Source: a virus. From it: a stretch of DNA of 64,000 nucleotides. Within the stretch, counting starts at the first letter, position 1. Every line of letters starts with the position of its first letter. Shown piece by piece: positions 8,654 to 17,457 of this stretch. The stretch is taken from positions 1-64,000 of IMG/VR virus record IMGVR_UViG_3300010885_044017. The stretch is one strand, 5' to 3'. A program made the translations under genes and the position numbers. The notes under the pieces were generated by a model that was not told where the DNA came from, made no database searches, and saw nothing but the letters and a program-made list of their open reading frames with translations.

Positions 8654-8914
8654 ATGACATCAAGAATGTTTAGTGCCGAACAACGTGCAAAATTACAACA
8701 AGTGTTCAACGAAGGTATTGCTGTGCTTACCGAAATTGAAGCACTGAATGAAGGCTTGAGCGAAACAGTCAAGGCCATTGCCGAAGAATTAGAACTCAAA
8801 CCAGCACTGTTGAAAAAAGCCATCAAAATTGCTCAAAAATCAAAACTCACTGACACCAATGCCGATCACGAGGAATTGAATGAGATTTTAGAAACAGCAG
8901 GCCACACTCTTTAA
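8654..8914 (+). CDS. dsbA: DsbA-like double-stranded DNA-binding, late transcription protein
   Basis: This 86-residue, mainly helical protein has a strong Shine-Dalgarno box (AGGAGA) five bases before ATG. The part from L-N-E-G-L-S-E-T-V-K-A-I-A-E-E-L to the C-terminal L-N-E-I-L-E matches my memory of the T4-family DsbA dsDNA-binding protein, which binds late promoter regions. Length agrees with T4 DsbA (89 residues). It is followed at once by a membrane protein gene (TAATG overlap) and then the DNA polymerase. Assignment rests on pattern memory, so it is moderate. Confidence 0.62.
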   Translation: MTSRMFSAEQRAKLQQVFNEGIAVLTEIEALNEGLSETVKAIAEELELKPALLKKAIKIAQKSKLTDTNADHEELNEILETAGHTL

Positions 8915-9219
8915 TGGGTCATGTAGCCAATGTCATCGTCGAACTTTATCAGTGGGCTAAAAGAGACTATCAACAGTGGCCACTTAGGTTCTGTATTGAA
9001 ATTTTGGCTTGGGCTATCAGTGTGGGTTGTAGCATTACTATGGCCCTTACTGTACCTAATCCTCCTCTCCTCTTCATGTACCCTTTTTGGATTTCAGGAT
9101 GTTGCATGTACGCTTGGGCAAGCTGGACTCGTGGTAGCTTTGGTATGTTGGCTAATTACTGCCTCCTTGTTACTATTGATATTATAGGTCTTGTTCACAT
9201 GATAAGTAAAACAGTATAA
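8914..9219 (+). CDS. Small multi-pass membrane protein
   Basis: The ATG overlaps the dsbA stop (TAATG). The 101-residue product has a charged N-terminal helix and then three likely membrane segments: I-E-I-L-A-W-A-I-S-V-G-C, L-L-F-M-Y-P-F-W-I-S-G-C-C and L-L-V-T-I-D-I-I-G-L. The motif A-L-T-V-P-N-P-P-L between the first two recalls small proteins next to DNA metabolism genes in marine T4-like phages. Function is unknown. An overlapping hydrophobic frame (8930-9187) was judged a shadow. Confidence 0.7.
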   Translation: MGHVANVIVELYQWAKRDYQQWPLRFCIEILAWAISVGCSITMALTVPNPPLLFMYPFWISGCCMYAWASWTRGSFGMLANYCLLVTIDIIGLVHMISKTV

Positions 9220-9220
9220 T
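9191..9220 (+). promoter_or_regulatory. Candidate sigma-70 promoter of the polymerase gene
   Basis: TTGTTC at 9191-9196, an 18-bp spacer and a perfect TATAAT at 9215-9220 lie just upstream of the polymerase. The -35 is imperfect and the element overlaps the end of the membrane-protein gene. Confidence 0.42.
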
Positions 9221-9254
9221 ATAGAGTCGTTCACTTACGAACATGTAGAGCTGT

Positions 9255-11957
9255 GTGAGCTCAAAGTCACACTCAAGGAGAATTATCATCAGCTATATTG
9301 ACGCATTGTTTGATCGCAATAAAGATCGTATTCATGTGGTAGAACGAGTTGCAGGTGAGCGAGTTTATCGAGAATATCCAGCCAACTACACCCTGTATTA
9401 TGATGACCCCAAGGGCAAACATCGAACCATCTACGGTACACCTGTGAGCCGTTTTACCACACGTAACAATAAAGAATTCCAAAAAGAACTACGCATAAAC
9501 TCCAACAAGCAACTGTGGGAAAGCGATATCAATCCCATATTTCGTTGCCTAGAGGAAAACTATCTCGGCGTGGCTTCACCCAGATTACACACAGCCTTTT
9601 TTGATATTGAAGTGGACTTTGATCCCGAGCGTGGCTATTCCAAGCCGGATGATCCATTCAACGCCATCACTTCAATATCAGTGTACATGGACTGGATGGA
9701 CCGGATGGTTACTCTAGTGGTGCCACCCCGGAGTTACTCATGGCAATCGGCAGAAGAAATTTGCCGTAAATTTGACAACTGTTTCTTGTTTGAACGTGAA
9801 GCAGACATGTTGAACACATTCCTGGACATCATTGACGATGCCGACATCTTGAGCGGGTGGAATAGTGAGGGATATGATATTCCCTACACCACCATGCGTA
9901 TCAATCGTGTGTTGAGCAAAGACGACACACGACGCCTGTGCTTGTGGGGACAGTTTCCCAAACAGCGAACATTTGAACGCTTTGGTGCCGAACAATTGAC
10001 ATTTGATTTGATAGGTCGTGTGCATATGGACTATATGCAGTTGTATAGAAAATACACCTATGAAGAACGTCACAGTTACAGTTTAGATGCCATTGGCGAA
10101 TACGAAGAAGTGGGCAATAAAACTGCCTACGAAGGCACCTTGGATCAACTGTACAACAGAGAGTTTGAAAAGTTCATAGACTACAATCGTCAGGACGTGG
10201 CCTTGTTGGCCAAACTGGATAAGAAATTACGTTACTTGGATCTAGCCAATGAACTGGCACATGACAACACAGTGTTGTTGCCCACCACAATGGGTGCTGT
10301 GGCTGTTACTGAACAGGCCATCATCAACGAAGCACACAGTCGTGGCATGATTGCCCCCAACCGTAGAGGACGTGACGAAGAAGTCAACAGTCAAGCCGCA
10401 GGTGCTTATGTGGCCTATCCCAAACGCGGTGTACACGAATACATTGGTGCCATAGACATCAACAGTTTGTATCCCTCAGCCATTCGAGCACTCAACATGG
10501 GTCCAGAAACTGTTGTGGCTCAACTGCGTCCCATCATGACAGATAGATACATTGGGGATAAAATAGCCTCAGGCAGTAGTTTTGCTGATGCTTGGGAAAA
10601 CATGTTTGGTAGTGTGGAATACACTGCTGTGATGAATGCCGAACCCGGCACAGAAATCACCATTGACTGGGAGGACTCGGGCAAAAGTACTGTACACTCG
10701 GCCGCTGAAGTATGGCGAATGATCTTTGACAGCAGACAACCATGGACACTCAGTGCCAATGGTACAATATTTAGATACGACACCAAAGGAATTATTCCTG
10801 GATTACTGGAGAGATGGTATGCCGAACGAAAAGACTTACAAGCCAAAAAGGAAGCCGCAGAAACTCCGGAAGATGTTGCGTTCTGGGACAAACGACAGTT
10901 GGTCAAAAAAATCAACCTCAACAGCCTCTACGGTGCGATCCTCAACCCGGGTTGCAGGTTCTTCGACCACCGCATTGGTCAGAGCACGACACTCACTGGC
11001 CGCATCATTGCAAGGCACATGGATGCACATGTTAATGAAGCCATTACAGGCGAATACGACCATGTGGGCTCGTCGATTATATACGGCGACACCGACTCGG
11101 TATACTTCTCAGCGTGGCCCGCAGTCAAAGAGGAAGTTGCGGCGGGTAGAATGGAATGGTCGCGGGAAATCTGCGTACAACTGTACGACACCATTGCCCA
11201 AAGTGTAAATGAAAGTTTCCCAGCGTTCATGGAACGTGCTTGTCACTGCCCCAGAGACATGGGTGCTATTATTCTAGGTGGCAGAGAACTGGTAGCAAGT
11301 AAAGGATTGTTCATTAAAAAGAAACGCTATGCTGTGTTGATCTATGATAAAGAAGGCAAGCGACAGGATGTCATGGGTCGGCCGGGTAAGGTCAAGGCCA
11401 TGGGCTTGGATTTGAAACGCAGTGATACTCCCAAGATTGTGCAGGAGTTTCTCAGTGAAATTTTATTGGAAGTACTCACCGGCACCGGAGATGTTAGACA
11501 ACGTGTGGTGGATAGAGTTAGAGAATTCAAGATTGAATTTGCTGAACGTCCAGCCTGGGAAAAAGGTACGCCCAAACGTGTAAACAACTTAACCAAGTAC
11601 ACAGCCGAAGAAAAACGCTTGGGCAAGGCCAACATGCCAGGACATGTTAGAGCTGCAATGAATTGGAACAACTTAAAACGCATGATGAGTGACAACTATT
11701 CCATGAGTATTGTGGATGGTATGAAAACCATTGTGTGTAAATTAAAGGACAATCCTTTGGGCTATACGTCGGTGGGCTATCCCACAGATGAAAGTCACAT
11801 TCCCGACTGGTTTAAAAACTTGCCATTTGACAACGACCTCATGGAAGTGACCATTGTGGATCAAAAGGTGGAAAATTTGTTGGGTGTGCTGGAGTGGGGC
11901 ATTGCTGAAGCCACTGACATTAAAACTACATTTGACAGTTTGTTTACATTTGAATAA
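9255..11957 (+). CDS. 43: Family B replicative DNA polymerase (T4 gp43-like)
   Basis: This is the phage replicase with 3'-5' proofreading. Exonuclease motifs are F-F-D-I-E-V-D near residue 115, S-G-W-N-S-E-G-Y-D near 200 and Y-N-R-Q-D-V near 310. Polymerase motifs are A (D-I-N-S-L-Y-P, about 400), B (K-I-N-L-N-S-L-Y-G, about 553) and C (Y-G-D-T-D-S, about 608), followed by K-K-R-Y. All catalytic acids are present and the length of 900 equals T4 gp43. The start is odd: the longest frame begins with GTG at 9255 without a ribosome site, while a perfect AAGGAGA (9275-9281) is followed in frame only by ATT, ATC, ATC. A true start at ATC 9288 would match the spacing used by neighbouring genes. Confidence 0.97.
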   Translation: MSSKSHSRRIIISYIDALFDRNKDRIHVVERVAGERVYREYPANYTLYYDDPKGKHRTIYGTPVSRFTTRNNKEFQKELRINSNKQLWESDINPIFRCLEENYLGVASPRLHTAFFDIEVDFDPERGYSKPDDPFNAITSISVYMDWMDRMVTLVVPPRSYSWQSAEEICRKFDNCFLFEREADMLNTFLDIIDDADILSGWNSEGYDIPYTTMRINRVLSKDDTRRLCLWGQFPKQRTFERFGAEQLTFDLIGRVHMDYMQLYRKYTYEERHSYSLDAIGEYEEVGNKTAYEGTLDQLYNREFEKFIDYNRQDVALLAKLDKKLRYLDLANELAHDNTVLLPTTMGAVAVTEQAIINEAHSRGMIAPNRRGRDEEVNSQAAGAYVAYPKRGVHEYIGAIDINSLYPSAIRALNMGPETVVAQLRPIMTDRYIGDKIASGSSFADAWENMFGSVEYTAVMNAEPGTEITIDWEDSGKSTVHSAAEVWRMIFDSRQPWTLSANGTIFRYDTKGIIPGLLERWYAERKDLQAKKEAAETPEDVAFWDKRQLVKKINLNSLYGAILNPGCRFFDHRIGQSTTLTGRIIARHMDAHVNEAITGEYDHVGSSIIYGDTDSVYFSAWPAVKEEVAAGRMEWSREICVQLYDTIAQSVNESFPAFMERACHCPRDMGAIILGGRELVASKGLFIKKKRYAVLIYDKEGKRQDVMGRPGKVKAMGLDLKRSDTPKIVQEFLSEILLEVLTGTGDVRQRVVDRVREFKIEFAERPAWEKGTPKRVNNLTKYTAEEKRLGKANMPGHVRAAMNWNNLKRMMSDNYSMSIVDGMKTIVCKLKDNPLGYTSVGYPTDESHIPDWFKNLPFDNDLMEVTIVDQKVENLLGVLEWGIAEATDIKTTFDSLFTFE

Positions 11958-11959
11958 AG

Positions 11960-12895
11960 ATGAATTTATACAATCTTGTTGCACTACGACAATCGTTGCT
12001 TGAAGCAATGGCAGTTGACTCTGCCATTGAAGAATTGCAACAGTTGAAACGTAATTTTGAAAACATTGAGTCACAGGTCAGCGACATCAGTGACGAACAC
12101 AAACAATACATTCAAACCAACATCATTAAACTTATACACTCAATTGAAAATTTAGTGCAACAGGCAGATGAGTTAGGGCCCAGGATTGAAAAGATCAACA
12201 ATCAAATCAACGAAATAACTCATAGACTGTTTGCCAACAATTACGGCATAGAGCAACAGCCGGGAACCATAGAATCTATTAGAACCAATAGACGAATCGC
12301 AATATTGCCCGATACCGAACAAGACATAAAACAACGTATAATGTTGCATACCAGCTGGAGATATCCGGCCTTGGAAATTGGCTGTAGAGACGGTGAATGG
12401 ACACAGTACATGGTGGCAGCGGATCCCTTATACCTAGCAGATCCCAATCAGGATTTCCTTGACTCAACCAACAGTCAGTTTACTCCAGAGTACCAAACAA
12501 GATTGAGAAAATATCGCATAAGCAATCATGATTTATCTGCATTACCACAGCAACAAATGAGCTTTGTTTTCAGCTGGGGATATTTTAATTATGTCAGCTT
12601 GGACACTATGAAATCGTACCTGAGACAGATATTTGAGTTACTGAGACCGGGTGGTGTGTTTATGTTCAGTTACAATGATGGTGACACCACACATGGTGCC
12701 GGGCTAGCCGAATCGTTTGCACAGACATATATGCCCAAGAGCCTATTGATACCTTTGTGCGAAAGTCTAGGCTACTGCATACACAGTGATTTCAATCAAT
12801 ACAACATCACCTGGTTGGAAATTCAACGGCCAGGAACCTTACACACAGTCAAAGCACACCAAGTATTGGGCGAAATAAAATACCAAGAACGTTGA
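11960..12895 (+). CDS. SAM-dependent methyltransferase-like protein with N-terminal coiled coil
   Basis: Residues 1-95 are heptad-rich and probably coiled coil (L-Q-Q-L-K-R-N-F-E-N-I-E...). From about residue 135 a class I methyltransferase fold is visible: A-L-E-I-G-C-R-D-G-E-W for motif I, A-A-D-P-L-Y for the acidic strand, and later L-L-R-P-G-G-V-F-M-F-S-Y, the typical post-motif strand. The substrate could be DNA, protein or a small molecule; no N/D-P-P-Y/F motif typical of adenine or cytosine N-methyltransferases is present. It lies two bases after the polymerase stop. Confidence 0.72.
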   Translation: MNLYNLVALRQSLLEAMAVDSAIEELQQLKRNFENIESQVSDISDEHKQYIQTNIIKLIHSIENLVQQADELGPRIEKINNQINEITHRLFANNYGIEQQPGTIESIRTNRRIAILPDTEQDIKQRIMLHTSWRYPALEIGCRDGEWTQYMVAADPLYLADPNQDFLDSTNSQFTPEYQTRLRKYRISNHDLSALPQQQMSFVFSWGYFNYVSLDTMKSYLRQIFELLRPGGVFMFSYNDGDTTHGAGLAESFAQTYMPKSLLIPLCESLGYCIHSDFNQYNITWLEIQRPGTLHTVKAHQVLGEIKYQER

Positions 12896-12921
12896 CAGGT
12901 CTAAATACAATCACGTATAAT
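12892..12921 (+). promoter_or_regulatory. Sigma-70-type promoter for the clamp gene
   Basis: TTGACA (12892-12897), an 18-bp spacer and TATAAT (12916-12921) precede the clamp gene; an AGGAGA ribosome site follows. Both hexamers are consensus. Confidence 0.7.
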
Positions 12922-12941
12922 ACATACAACAGGAGAACTAT

Positions 12942-13673
12942 ATGCAAGATTTTTTAAAAGATATCGTATCGCACACACACGGACTGGGCATTATTGACCT
13001 AGTTAAAATTACCGGCACTGAAGACGACACAGTGATCAATGCAGTGGCCGAAGATAGATCAGTCATCGTAGAAGCACGATTCAAATCAGCACATCCAGAT
13101 TTCATTGGTGTGTTTGGTATGCCTAACTTGGGCAAACTCAATACTATTTTGGGTATTCCAGAATACAGAGAAAATGCACAACTCAGTATCAATCGTCAAG
13201 ACCGTAACGGTGAATCTATTCCCGCAGGAGTACATTTTCAAAATGCCGCCGGCGACTTTAAAAACGACTATCGTTTTATGGCTGCAGAAATCATCAATGA
13301 CAAACTCAAAGCAGTGAAATTCAAAGGTGTCAAATGGGGTGTGGACTTTGTTCCCACCAATGCAAATATTCAACGTTTGAAATTTCAAGCCAGTGCCAAC
13401 AGTGAAGAAACCACATTCATTGCCAAAACCGAAAACGGTGACTTGAAATTCTTCTTTGGTGATGCCAGCAGTCATGCAGGTAACTTTGTGTTTCAAGCAG
13501 GAGTTTCGGGTACTATCTCTAAAGCATGGAATTGGCCAGTTGCGGCTGTTATCAGTATTTTAAATCTAAGTGGAGACAAAACATTTAAAATCTCCGATGA
13601 AGGTGCTGCTATGATCACCGTAGACTCTGGACTTGCAGAATACTCTTACATTATCCCAGCACAGACCAAATGA
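12942..13673 (+). CDS. 45: Sliding clamp (T4 gp45-like)
   Basis: The 243-residue product matches the gp45 clamp in length (T4: 228) and order: an N-terminal helix with a long beta-rich body, a central L-S-I-N-R-Q-D-R-N-G loop, and the C-terminal strand pair F-K-I-S-D-E-G-A-A-M-I-T-V-D-S-G-L with Y-S-Y-I-I-P-A. Clamps tether the polymerase and, in T4-like phages, activate late transcription. A strong ribosome site (AGGAGA, 5-bp spacing) and its own consensus promoter fit high expression. The stop overlaps the following ATG. Confidence 0.82.
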   Translation: MQDFLKDIVSHTHGLGIIDLVKITGTEDDTVINAVAEDRSVIVEARFKSAHPDFIGVFGMPNLGKLNTILGIPEYRENAQLSINRQDRNGESIPAGVHFQNAAGDFKNDYRFMAAEIINDKLKAVKFKGVKWGVDFVPTNANIQRLKFQASANSEETTFIAKTENGDLKFFFGDASSHAGNFVFQAGVSGTISKAWNWPVAAVISILNLSGDKTFKISDEGAAMITVDSGLAEYSYIIPAQTK

Positions 13674-14302
13674 AGATTGATGCAGGATTTTTAACTCAGT
13701 GGAGTTCAAAAGGCCATGTGTATGGTCAATGCATGTCCAGCAACAACACGGATCTCATGTATGTCAACATTCCTAAAAATGCCAGCTCGTGGACCAAACC
13801 CAACTTGAAAGATTTTGGTTGGGAGTTCTACAACTATCACACAGATAGAATTCTTCAGATCAAAACAGCCATGGTGGTACTGCGTGATCCTGTTGAGCGT
13901 TGGATTTCGGGCATTGCCGAATACCTTGCACTGTATCATCCAGATTTTATCATGCATGATCTAGAAGCCATGGATTTAATTTTTGATAGAATTGCATTTG
14001 ACGACCACACCGAGCGTCAAGTAAACTTTGTACATGGACTTGACAGTGAACAATGTGTGTTTTTTCTATGTGACGAATACTATAGACAAGACTTCAGTGT
14101 GTTCTTGGATGAACAGGGTATGCCTAATAGGTATCATAGGTATGAACCACAACATGTCAGTGAAGCAGATCCCATACGTAAAAAGTTTAAAAATATATTT
14201 GAGAGAGAAATACAAAATCCTCGATATCTCAAAGCAGTCAAAGATTACTTTGCCGCAGACTACGAATTAATTAACTCAGTAAAGTTCTATGGAACAAGAT
14301 AA
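13670..14302 (+). CDS. Sulfotransferase-like protein
   Basis: The 210-residue product has the two PAPS-binding signatures of the Sulfotransfer_2-like families: Y-V-N-I-P-K-N-A-S-S-W near residue 31 (5'-phosphosulfate loop) and V-V-L-R-D-P-V-E-R-W-I-S-G near residue 70 (3'-phosphate loop). It would transfer sulfate to a hydroxyl or amine, probably of a glycan. The APS-kinase-like gene at 53805-54596 in the same genome could help supply PAPS. It overlaps the clamp gene by ATGA and the next gene by 14 bp. Confidence 0.78.
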   Translation: MKIDAGFLTQWSSKGHVYGQCMSSNNTDLMYVNIPKNASSWTKPNLKDFGWEFYNYHTDRILQIKTAMVVLRDPVERWISGIAEYLALYHPDFIMHDLEAMDLIFDRIAFDDHTERQVNFVHGLDSEQCVFFLCDEYYRQDFSVFLDEQGMPNRYHRYEPQHVSEADPIRKKFKNIFEREIQNPRYLKAVKDYFAADYELINSVKFYGTR

Positions 14303-15884
14303 CTTAACAGCAAAACAAAAAGATTATGCAGTATTTCTTCCAGCCATCTCGGGGTTTTATGCCACATTCATAGGCAAACAACGTGATACCTCAGCAACAC
14401 CTTATGTAGATCCTGCACGTTTTCCACAGGGCCTGACAGATATGGAACAGATGAACTGGCTTGATGCACAGAAAGCCCTGTTCCCTTATCGATGGAGTCT
14501 TTACTCGGGTGGTCATGCCAATCTTGATCTTAACAAGCAGGACTGGAGTGAGGACATGGTTCGTAATAGAGATCCCAACACCGTGATGCTGGGCGATTCA
14601 GGTGGTTTCCAAATTGCCAAAGGCCTATGGGAAGGTGACTGGCGGGCTAACAGTGGATGCCCCCGGGCTCAAGCTCGGCGTGAAGCTGTGCTTAAATGGC
14701 TGGATGGCATTGCCGATTATGGCATGACCTTGGATATTCCAACTTGGGTGATACACGATAAGAAAGCCAGTCTGGCATGTGGTATCAGCACTCTACAAGA
14801 AGCTGTGGATGCCACTAGATTCAACAATGACTTTTACATGAAGCATCGTCGAGGCATCAACAACGGTGGTATGCGAGTGTTGAACGTGTTGCAAGGTGCC
14901 AATCACGATGATGCTGAACAATGGTATCAAACAATGAAAGATTATTGCGATCCTGTCAAGTATCCCGACACACATTTTAATGGCTGGAGTATGGGTGGTC
15001 AGAACATGTGTGATGTAGAACTAGTATTAAAAAGACTTGTTGCATTACGATATGATAATTTGCTACAACCAGGCGTACATGATTGGATGCACTTCTTGGG
15101 CACTAGCAAATTAGAGTGGGCAGTGCTACTTACAGTTATACAACGTGCGGTGAGAAAACACATCAATCCTGCTTTTACCATTAGTTTTGATTGTGCCAGT
15201 CCTTTCTTGGCCACTGCCAACGGACAGGTGTACTTTGAAAACGTATTCCCACAGGACGGTAAATGGAGTTATAGAATGGCTCCTGTGTTGGATGATAAAA
15301 AATATGCCCAAGACACTCGTAAATGGAGTACAGGAGTATTGGCTGACTTGCCTGTCAAAGATCCTGGCACAGCAATTAAAAATTGGGATGAAAGCCCCAT
15401 CAGCAACATGCTGAAAATGAAAGATATTTGTGTGTATGCACCTGGTGATCTTAATAAGAATGGCAAAGAGCCAGCACGAACTAGTTGGGACAGCTTCAGT
15501 TATATGTTGCTGATGGGTCACAATGTTTGGATGCATTTGACAGCAGTGCAAGAAGCCAATAGACGATTCGATAGTGGTGAACATCCGGCAATGATGCAGT
15601 ACAGCGGAACCAAAGGACGCACCGGAGACCATGCCTACTTTGAAGACATTGTGGAAAGCATATTTGTTGCTCCAACGCAAGCAGACAGTTTAGAAATTAT
15701 TAAAAAATACAGCAAGTATTGGACCGACATCATCGGAACCAGAGGATTCAAAGGCGATAAAGTTGTAAATGCATACACCATGGCCGGTAAACTGGTGGAC
15801 ATCGAAGGCAATTTGGCTCGCGATAAACCTGTTAAAACTGAACAACCACGGCCCTTACTCAACCCAGACCTATTTGGAGAATAA
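14289..15884 (+). CDS. dpdA: DpdA-type DNA guanine transglycosylase
   Basis: This 531-residue protein is related to tRNA-guanine transglycosylases: M-L-G-D-S-G-G-F-Q near residue 100 (TGT D-S-G-G-F-Q) and I-S-F-D-C-A-S-P-F near residue 300 aligned with the nucleophile loop F-D-C-V-x-P-T-R. The C-x-C-x2-C zinc site of tRNA enzymes is not visible and the family is longer than bacterial TGT, both as in DpdA, which swaps guanine in DNA for a 7-deazaguanine. With folE, queD and queE at 25-30 kb this implies modified phage DNA that resists host restriction. Confidence 0.82.
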   Translation: MEQDNLTAKQKDYAVFLPAISGFYATFIGKQRDTSATPYVDPARFPQGLTDMEQMNWLDAQKALFPYRWSLYSGGHANLDLNKQDWSEDMVRNRDPNTVMLGDSGGFQIAKGLWEGDWRANSGCPRAQARREAVLKWLDGIADYGMTLDIPTWVIHDKKASLACGISTLQEAVDATRFNNDFYMKHRRGINNGGMRVLNVLQGANHDDAEQWYQTMKDYCDPVKYPDTHFNGWSMGGQNMCDVELVLKRLVALRYDNLLQPGVHDWMHFLGTSKLEWAVLLTVIQRAVRKHINPAFTISFDCASPFLATANGQVYFENVFPQDGKWSYRMAPVLDDKKYAQDTRKWSTGVLADLPVKDPGTAIKNWDESPISNMLKMKDICVYAPGDLNKNGKEPARTSWDSFSYMLLMGHNVWMHLTAVQEANRRFDSGEHPAMMQYSGTKGRTGDHAYFEDIVESIFVAPTQADSLEIIKKYSKYWTDIIGTRGFKGDKVVNAYTMAGKLVDIEGNLARDKPVKTEQPRPLLNPDLFGE

Positions 15885-15885
15885 C

Positions 15886-16407
15886 ATGGATAGACCTGGA
15901 CATGAAGATGTGAACTTTTTCGTTGGAACTGAAGTAGAACACACACCAGCATACAATAAAAAAACTTTATTTGTCATTGGTGTACACAGCGAATCGGCCA
16001 TCATCACTGCCGCTGATGCACAACCATACCCAATTGATCATATTTATTTTGGTGCCAATCACAGTTTCCCACTGTTGGCAGTGAATGATGCCGAGGCCTG
16101 GCAAGCATGGGAACTTATGATTACTCCATTTTTACGCCGTGGTATGTTGTGCACCTTGGATATAGATGTTGCCTGTGCCGAAGGGTTATTGGAAAGTGGA
16201 TTGACAGAGTTTCACAACTTTGTTCCCATGCTTTCGGTTAAATTGCCCTATATACAACAGCTGGGATATAATGCTACAATTAAACTAGACGATAGAGACT
16301 TTGCGGCCTCCAATCCTGGAGTCTGGTGTCATAGTTTACATGCGTTACAGGACCGTAAGTGTTTTACGGACTGGAGTCAATATACCAAAGATGAGGTAAT
16401 AAAATGA
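15886..16407 (+). CDS. Unknown protein linked to dpdA
   Basis: I start at ATG 15886, right after the dpdA stop, with GGAGA as ribosome site; the upstream extension of the frame lies inside dpdA. The 173-residue product is soluble, with V-G-T-E-V-E-H near residue 13, F-V-I-G-V-H-S and T-L-D-I-D-V-A-C, and no metal or nucleotide motif I can name. Close spacing on both sides (2 bp, then ATGA) suggests a partner in base modification, possibly DNA recognition or regulation; that is inference. Confidence 0.68.
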   Translation: MDRPGHEDVNFFVGTEVEHTPAYNKKTLFVIGVHSESAIITAADAQPYPIDHIYFGANHSFPLLAVNDAEAWQAWELMITPFLRRGMLCTLDIDVACAEGLLESGLTEFHNFVPMLSVKLPYIQQLGYNATIKLDDRDFAASNPGVWCHSLHALQDRKCFTDWSQYTKDEVIK

Positions 16408-16847
16408 ATCAAGAATTGAGAGAAACAGTGGATAGAATCATGACACAGGCCCAAAGACAGATTTGGGTCACGTTCCAACGTGAAGGCATACATCGCTATC
16501 CAGCTGCAGCTACAGATCCCAACTTGTGTACTCCCGGTGAGTATGATGTGAGTTTCCTAGCCAATAGTCACAGACACATATTCCATTTTCAAGTCTGGAT
16601 TGGTGTAGAGCATAATGATAGAGACATTGAATTTATACAATTCAAACGTTGGCTGGAAAGTCTTTACAGCAAGGATGTGTTACAGTTGGACTTTAAAAGT
16701 GTGGAAATGCTCGCCGACGATCTCTATCTTCAAGTAGCAGAACGATATCCTGGTCGTTATGTATCAATTGAGGTATCCGAGGACGGTGAAAACGGATGCC
16801 ATATCAATTACAACGTAGTCCGTCCAAGTCTTTCAATCGTAATTTAA
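16404..16847 (+). CDS. Tunnelling-fold (QueD/QueF superfamily)-like protein
   Basis: The order of motifs in this 147-residue protein follows the T-fold of QueD: S-F-L-A-N-S-H-R-H-I-F-H-F-Q-V (cf. the His-rich zinc strand), D-R-D-I-E-F-I-Q-F-K-R-W-L (cf. V-D-F-x-x-L-K), K-S-V-E-M-L-A-D-D-L (cf. P-T-A-E-N-L-A), and Y-V-S-I-E-V-S-E-D-G-E-N-G (cf. the C-terminal E strand). The second zinc His is not clearly conserved. Next to dpdA it may act on the deazaguanine precursor or the inserted base. I cannot confirm the fold without structure prediction. Confidence 0.6.
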   Translation: MNQELRETVDRIMTQAQRQIWVTFQREGIHRYPAAATDPNLCTPGEYDVSFLANSHRHIFHFQVWIGVEHNDRDIEFIQFKRWLESLYSKDVLQLDFKSVEMLADDLYLQVAERYPGRYVSIEVSEDGENGCHINYNVVRPSLSIVI

Positions 16848-16858
16848 AGGAGTAGTAT

Positions 16859-17128
16859 ATGGGCCAGCCCACTTGGTTAAACAAATATCTTCGCTTAAGA
16901 CCCGAAGTCCGCGACCTGTTTGATGATCTTGAAGAGTATCTCACGTTCTGTAAAAAACAAGGTTATGTGTATGATGAAAATCATCTCTACAATGAAAAAA
17001 CTCCCTGGGGCGAAATGCAACGTGTGAAAGCCGGCAAACATCCTAAAGATAATTGGAGCCCGTATCCCAAAGAAAAACGTGATTTCAAACCACGTGATGC
17101 AAATTGGCGTCCAAGAACATGGCGCTAA
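16859..17128 (+). CDS. Small conserved-looking protein
   Basis: An 89-residue basic protein with a good ribosome site (AAAGGAG). The pattern R-P-E-V-R-D-L-F-D-D-L-E-E-Y-L-x-F-C recalls small proteins of T4-like marine phages, function unknown. The C-terminus is rich in Lys, Arg and Trp and might contact nucleic acid. Confidence 0.65.
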   Translation: MGQPTWLNKYLRLRPEVRDLFDDLEEYLTFCKKQGYVYDENHLYNEKTPWGEMQRVKAGKHPKDNWSPYPKEKRDFKPRDANWRPRTWR

Positions 17129-17457
17129 CACCCGAAACTCCTGCCACCGGAGTCTTGATCAAAAACACCTGGGGCGACGCCAAAATGTACAAGGTCATAT
17201 GTGAGTGTGGCCAAAGTGATCATGATCATGATGTTTGGGTCGAATCCGATGAAACAGGTGTCACTGTTACTACCTATACCACAGGTAAAACCAACTGGTG
17301 GAGTAGAACTCGATGGTATCACATCTGGACACTGCTGACTCGAGGTTACATCCGATACGAATCTAGTCTCATAATGAATAGACAACAGGCTGTCAACTAT
17401 GCTACAATACTACAACAAGCAGTGAAAGATGTTGAAGAATTTAGGAAAGCACGATGA
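17119..17457 (+). CDS. Unknown small protein
   Basis: The start ATG 17119 lies inside the end of the previous gene; the longer TTG-started frame is less likely. The 112-residue product has a beta-rich centre with C-E-C-G-Q-S-D-H-D-H-D-V-W, a possible metal-binding cluster, then a Trp-rich part and a C-terminal helix. Stop and next start overlap (ATGA). No family is recognised. Confidence 0.66.
   Translation: MALTPETPATGVLIKNTWGDAKMYKVICECGQSDHDHDVWVESDETGVTVTTYTTGKTNWWSRTRWYHIWTLLTRGYIRYESSLIMNRQQAVNYATILQQAVKDVEEFRKAR

Noticed and set aside
8930-9187. Hydrophobic 85-codon frame overlapping the small membrane protein gene
   Set aside because: The 8914-9219 frame has the TAATG coupling and a recognisable P-N-P-P motif; this one is a +1 shadow of hydrophobic codons.
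10726-11208. 160-codon frame inside the DNA polymerase gene
   Set aside because: Polymerase motifs A-C run through in another frame; this frame encodes Ser/Thr/Arg-rich noise.
15126-15680. 184-codon antisense frame opposite dpdA
   Set aside because: No ribosome site and His/Cys-rich random composition; dpdA motifs are in the plus frame.
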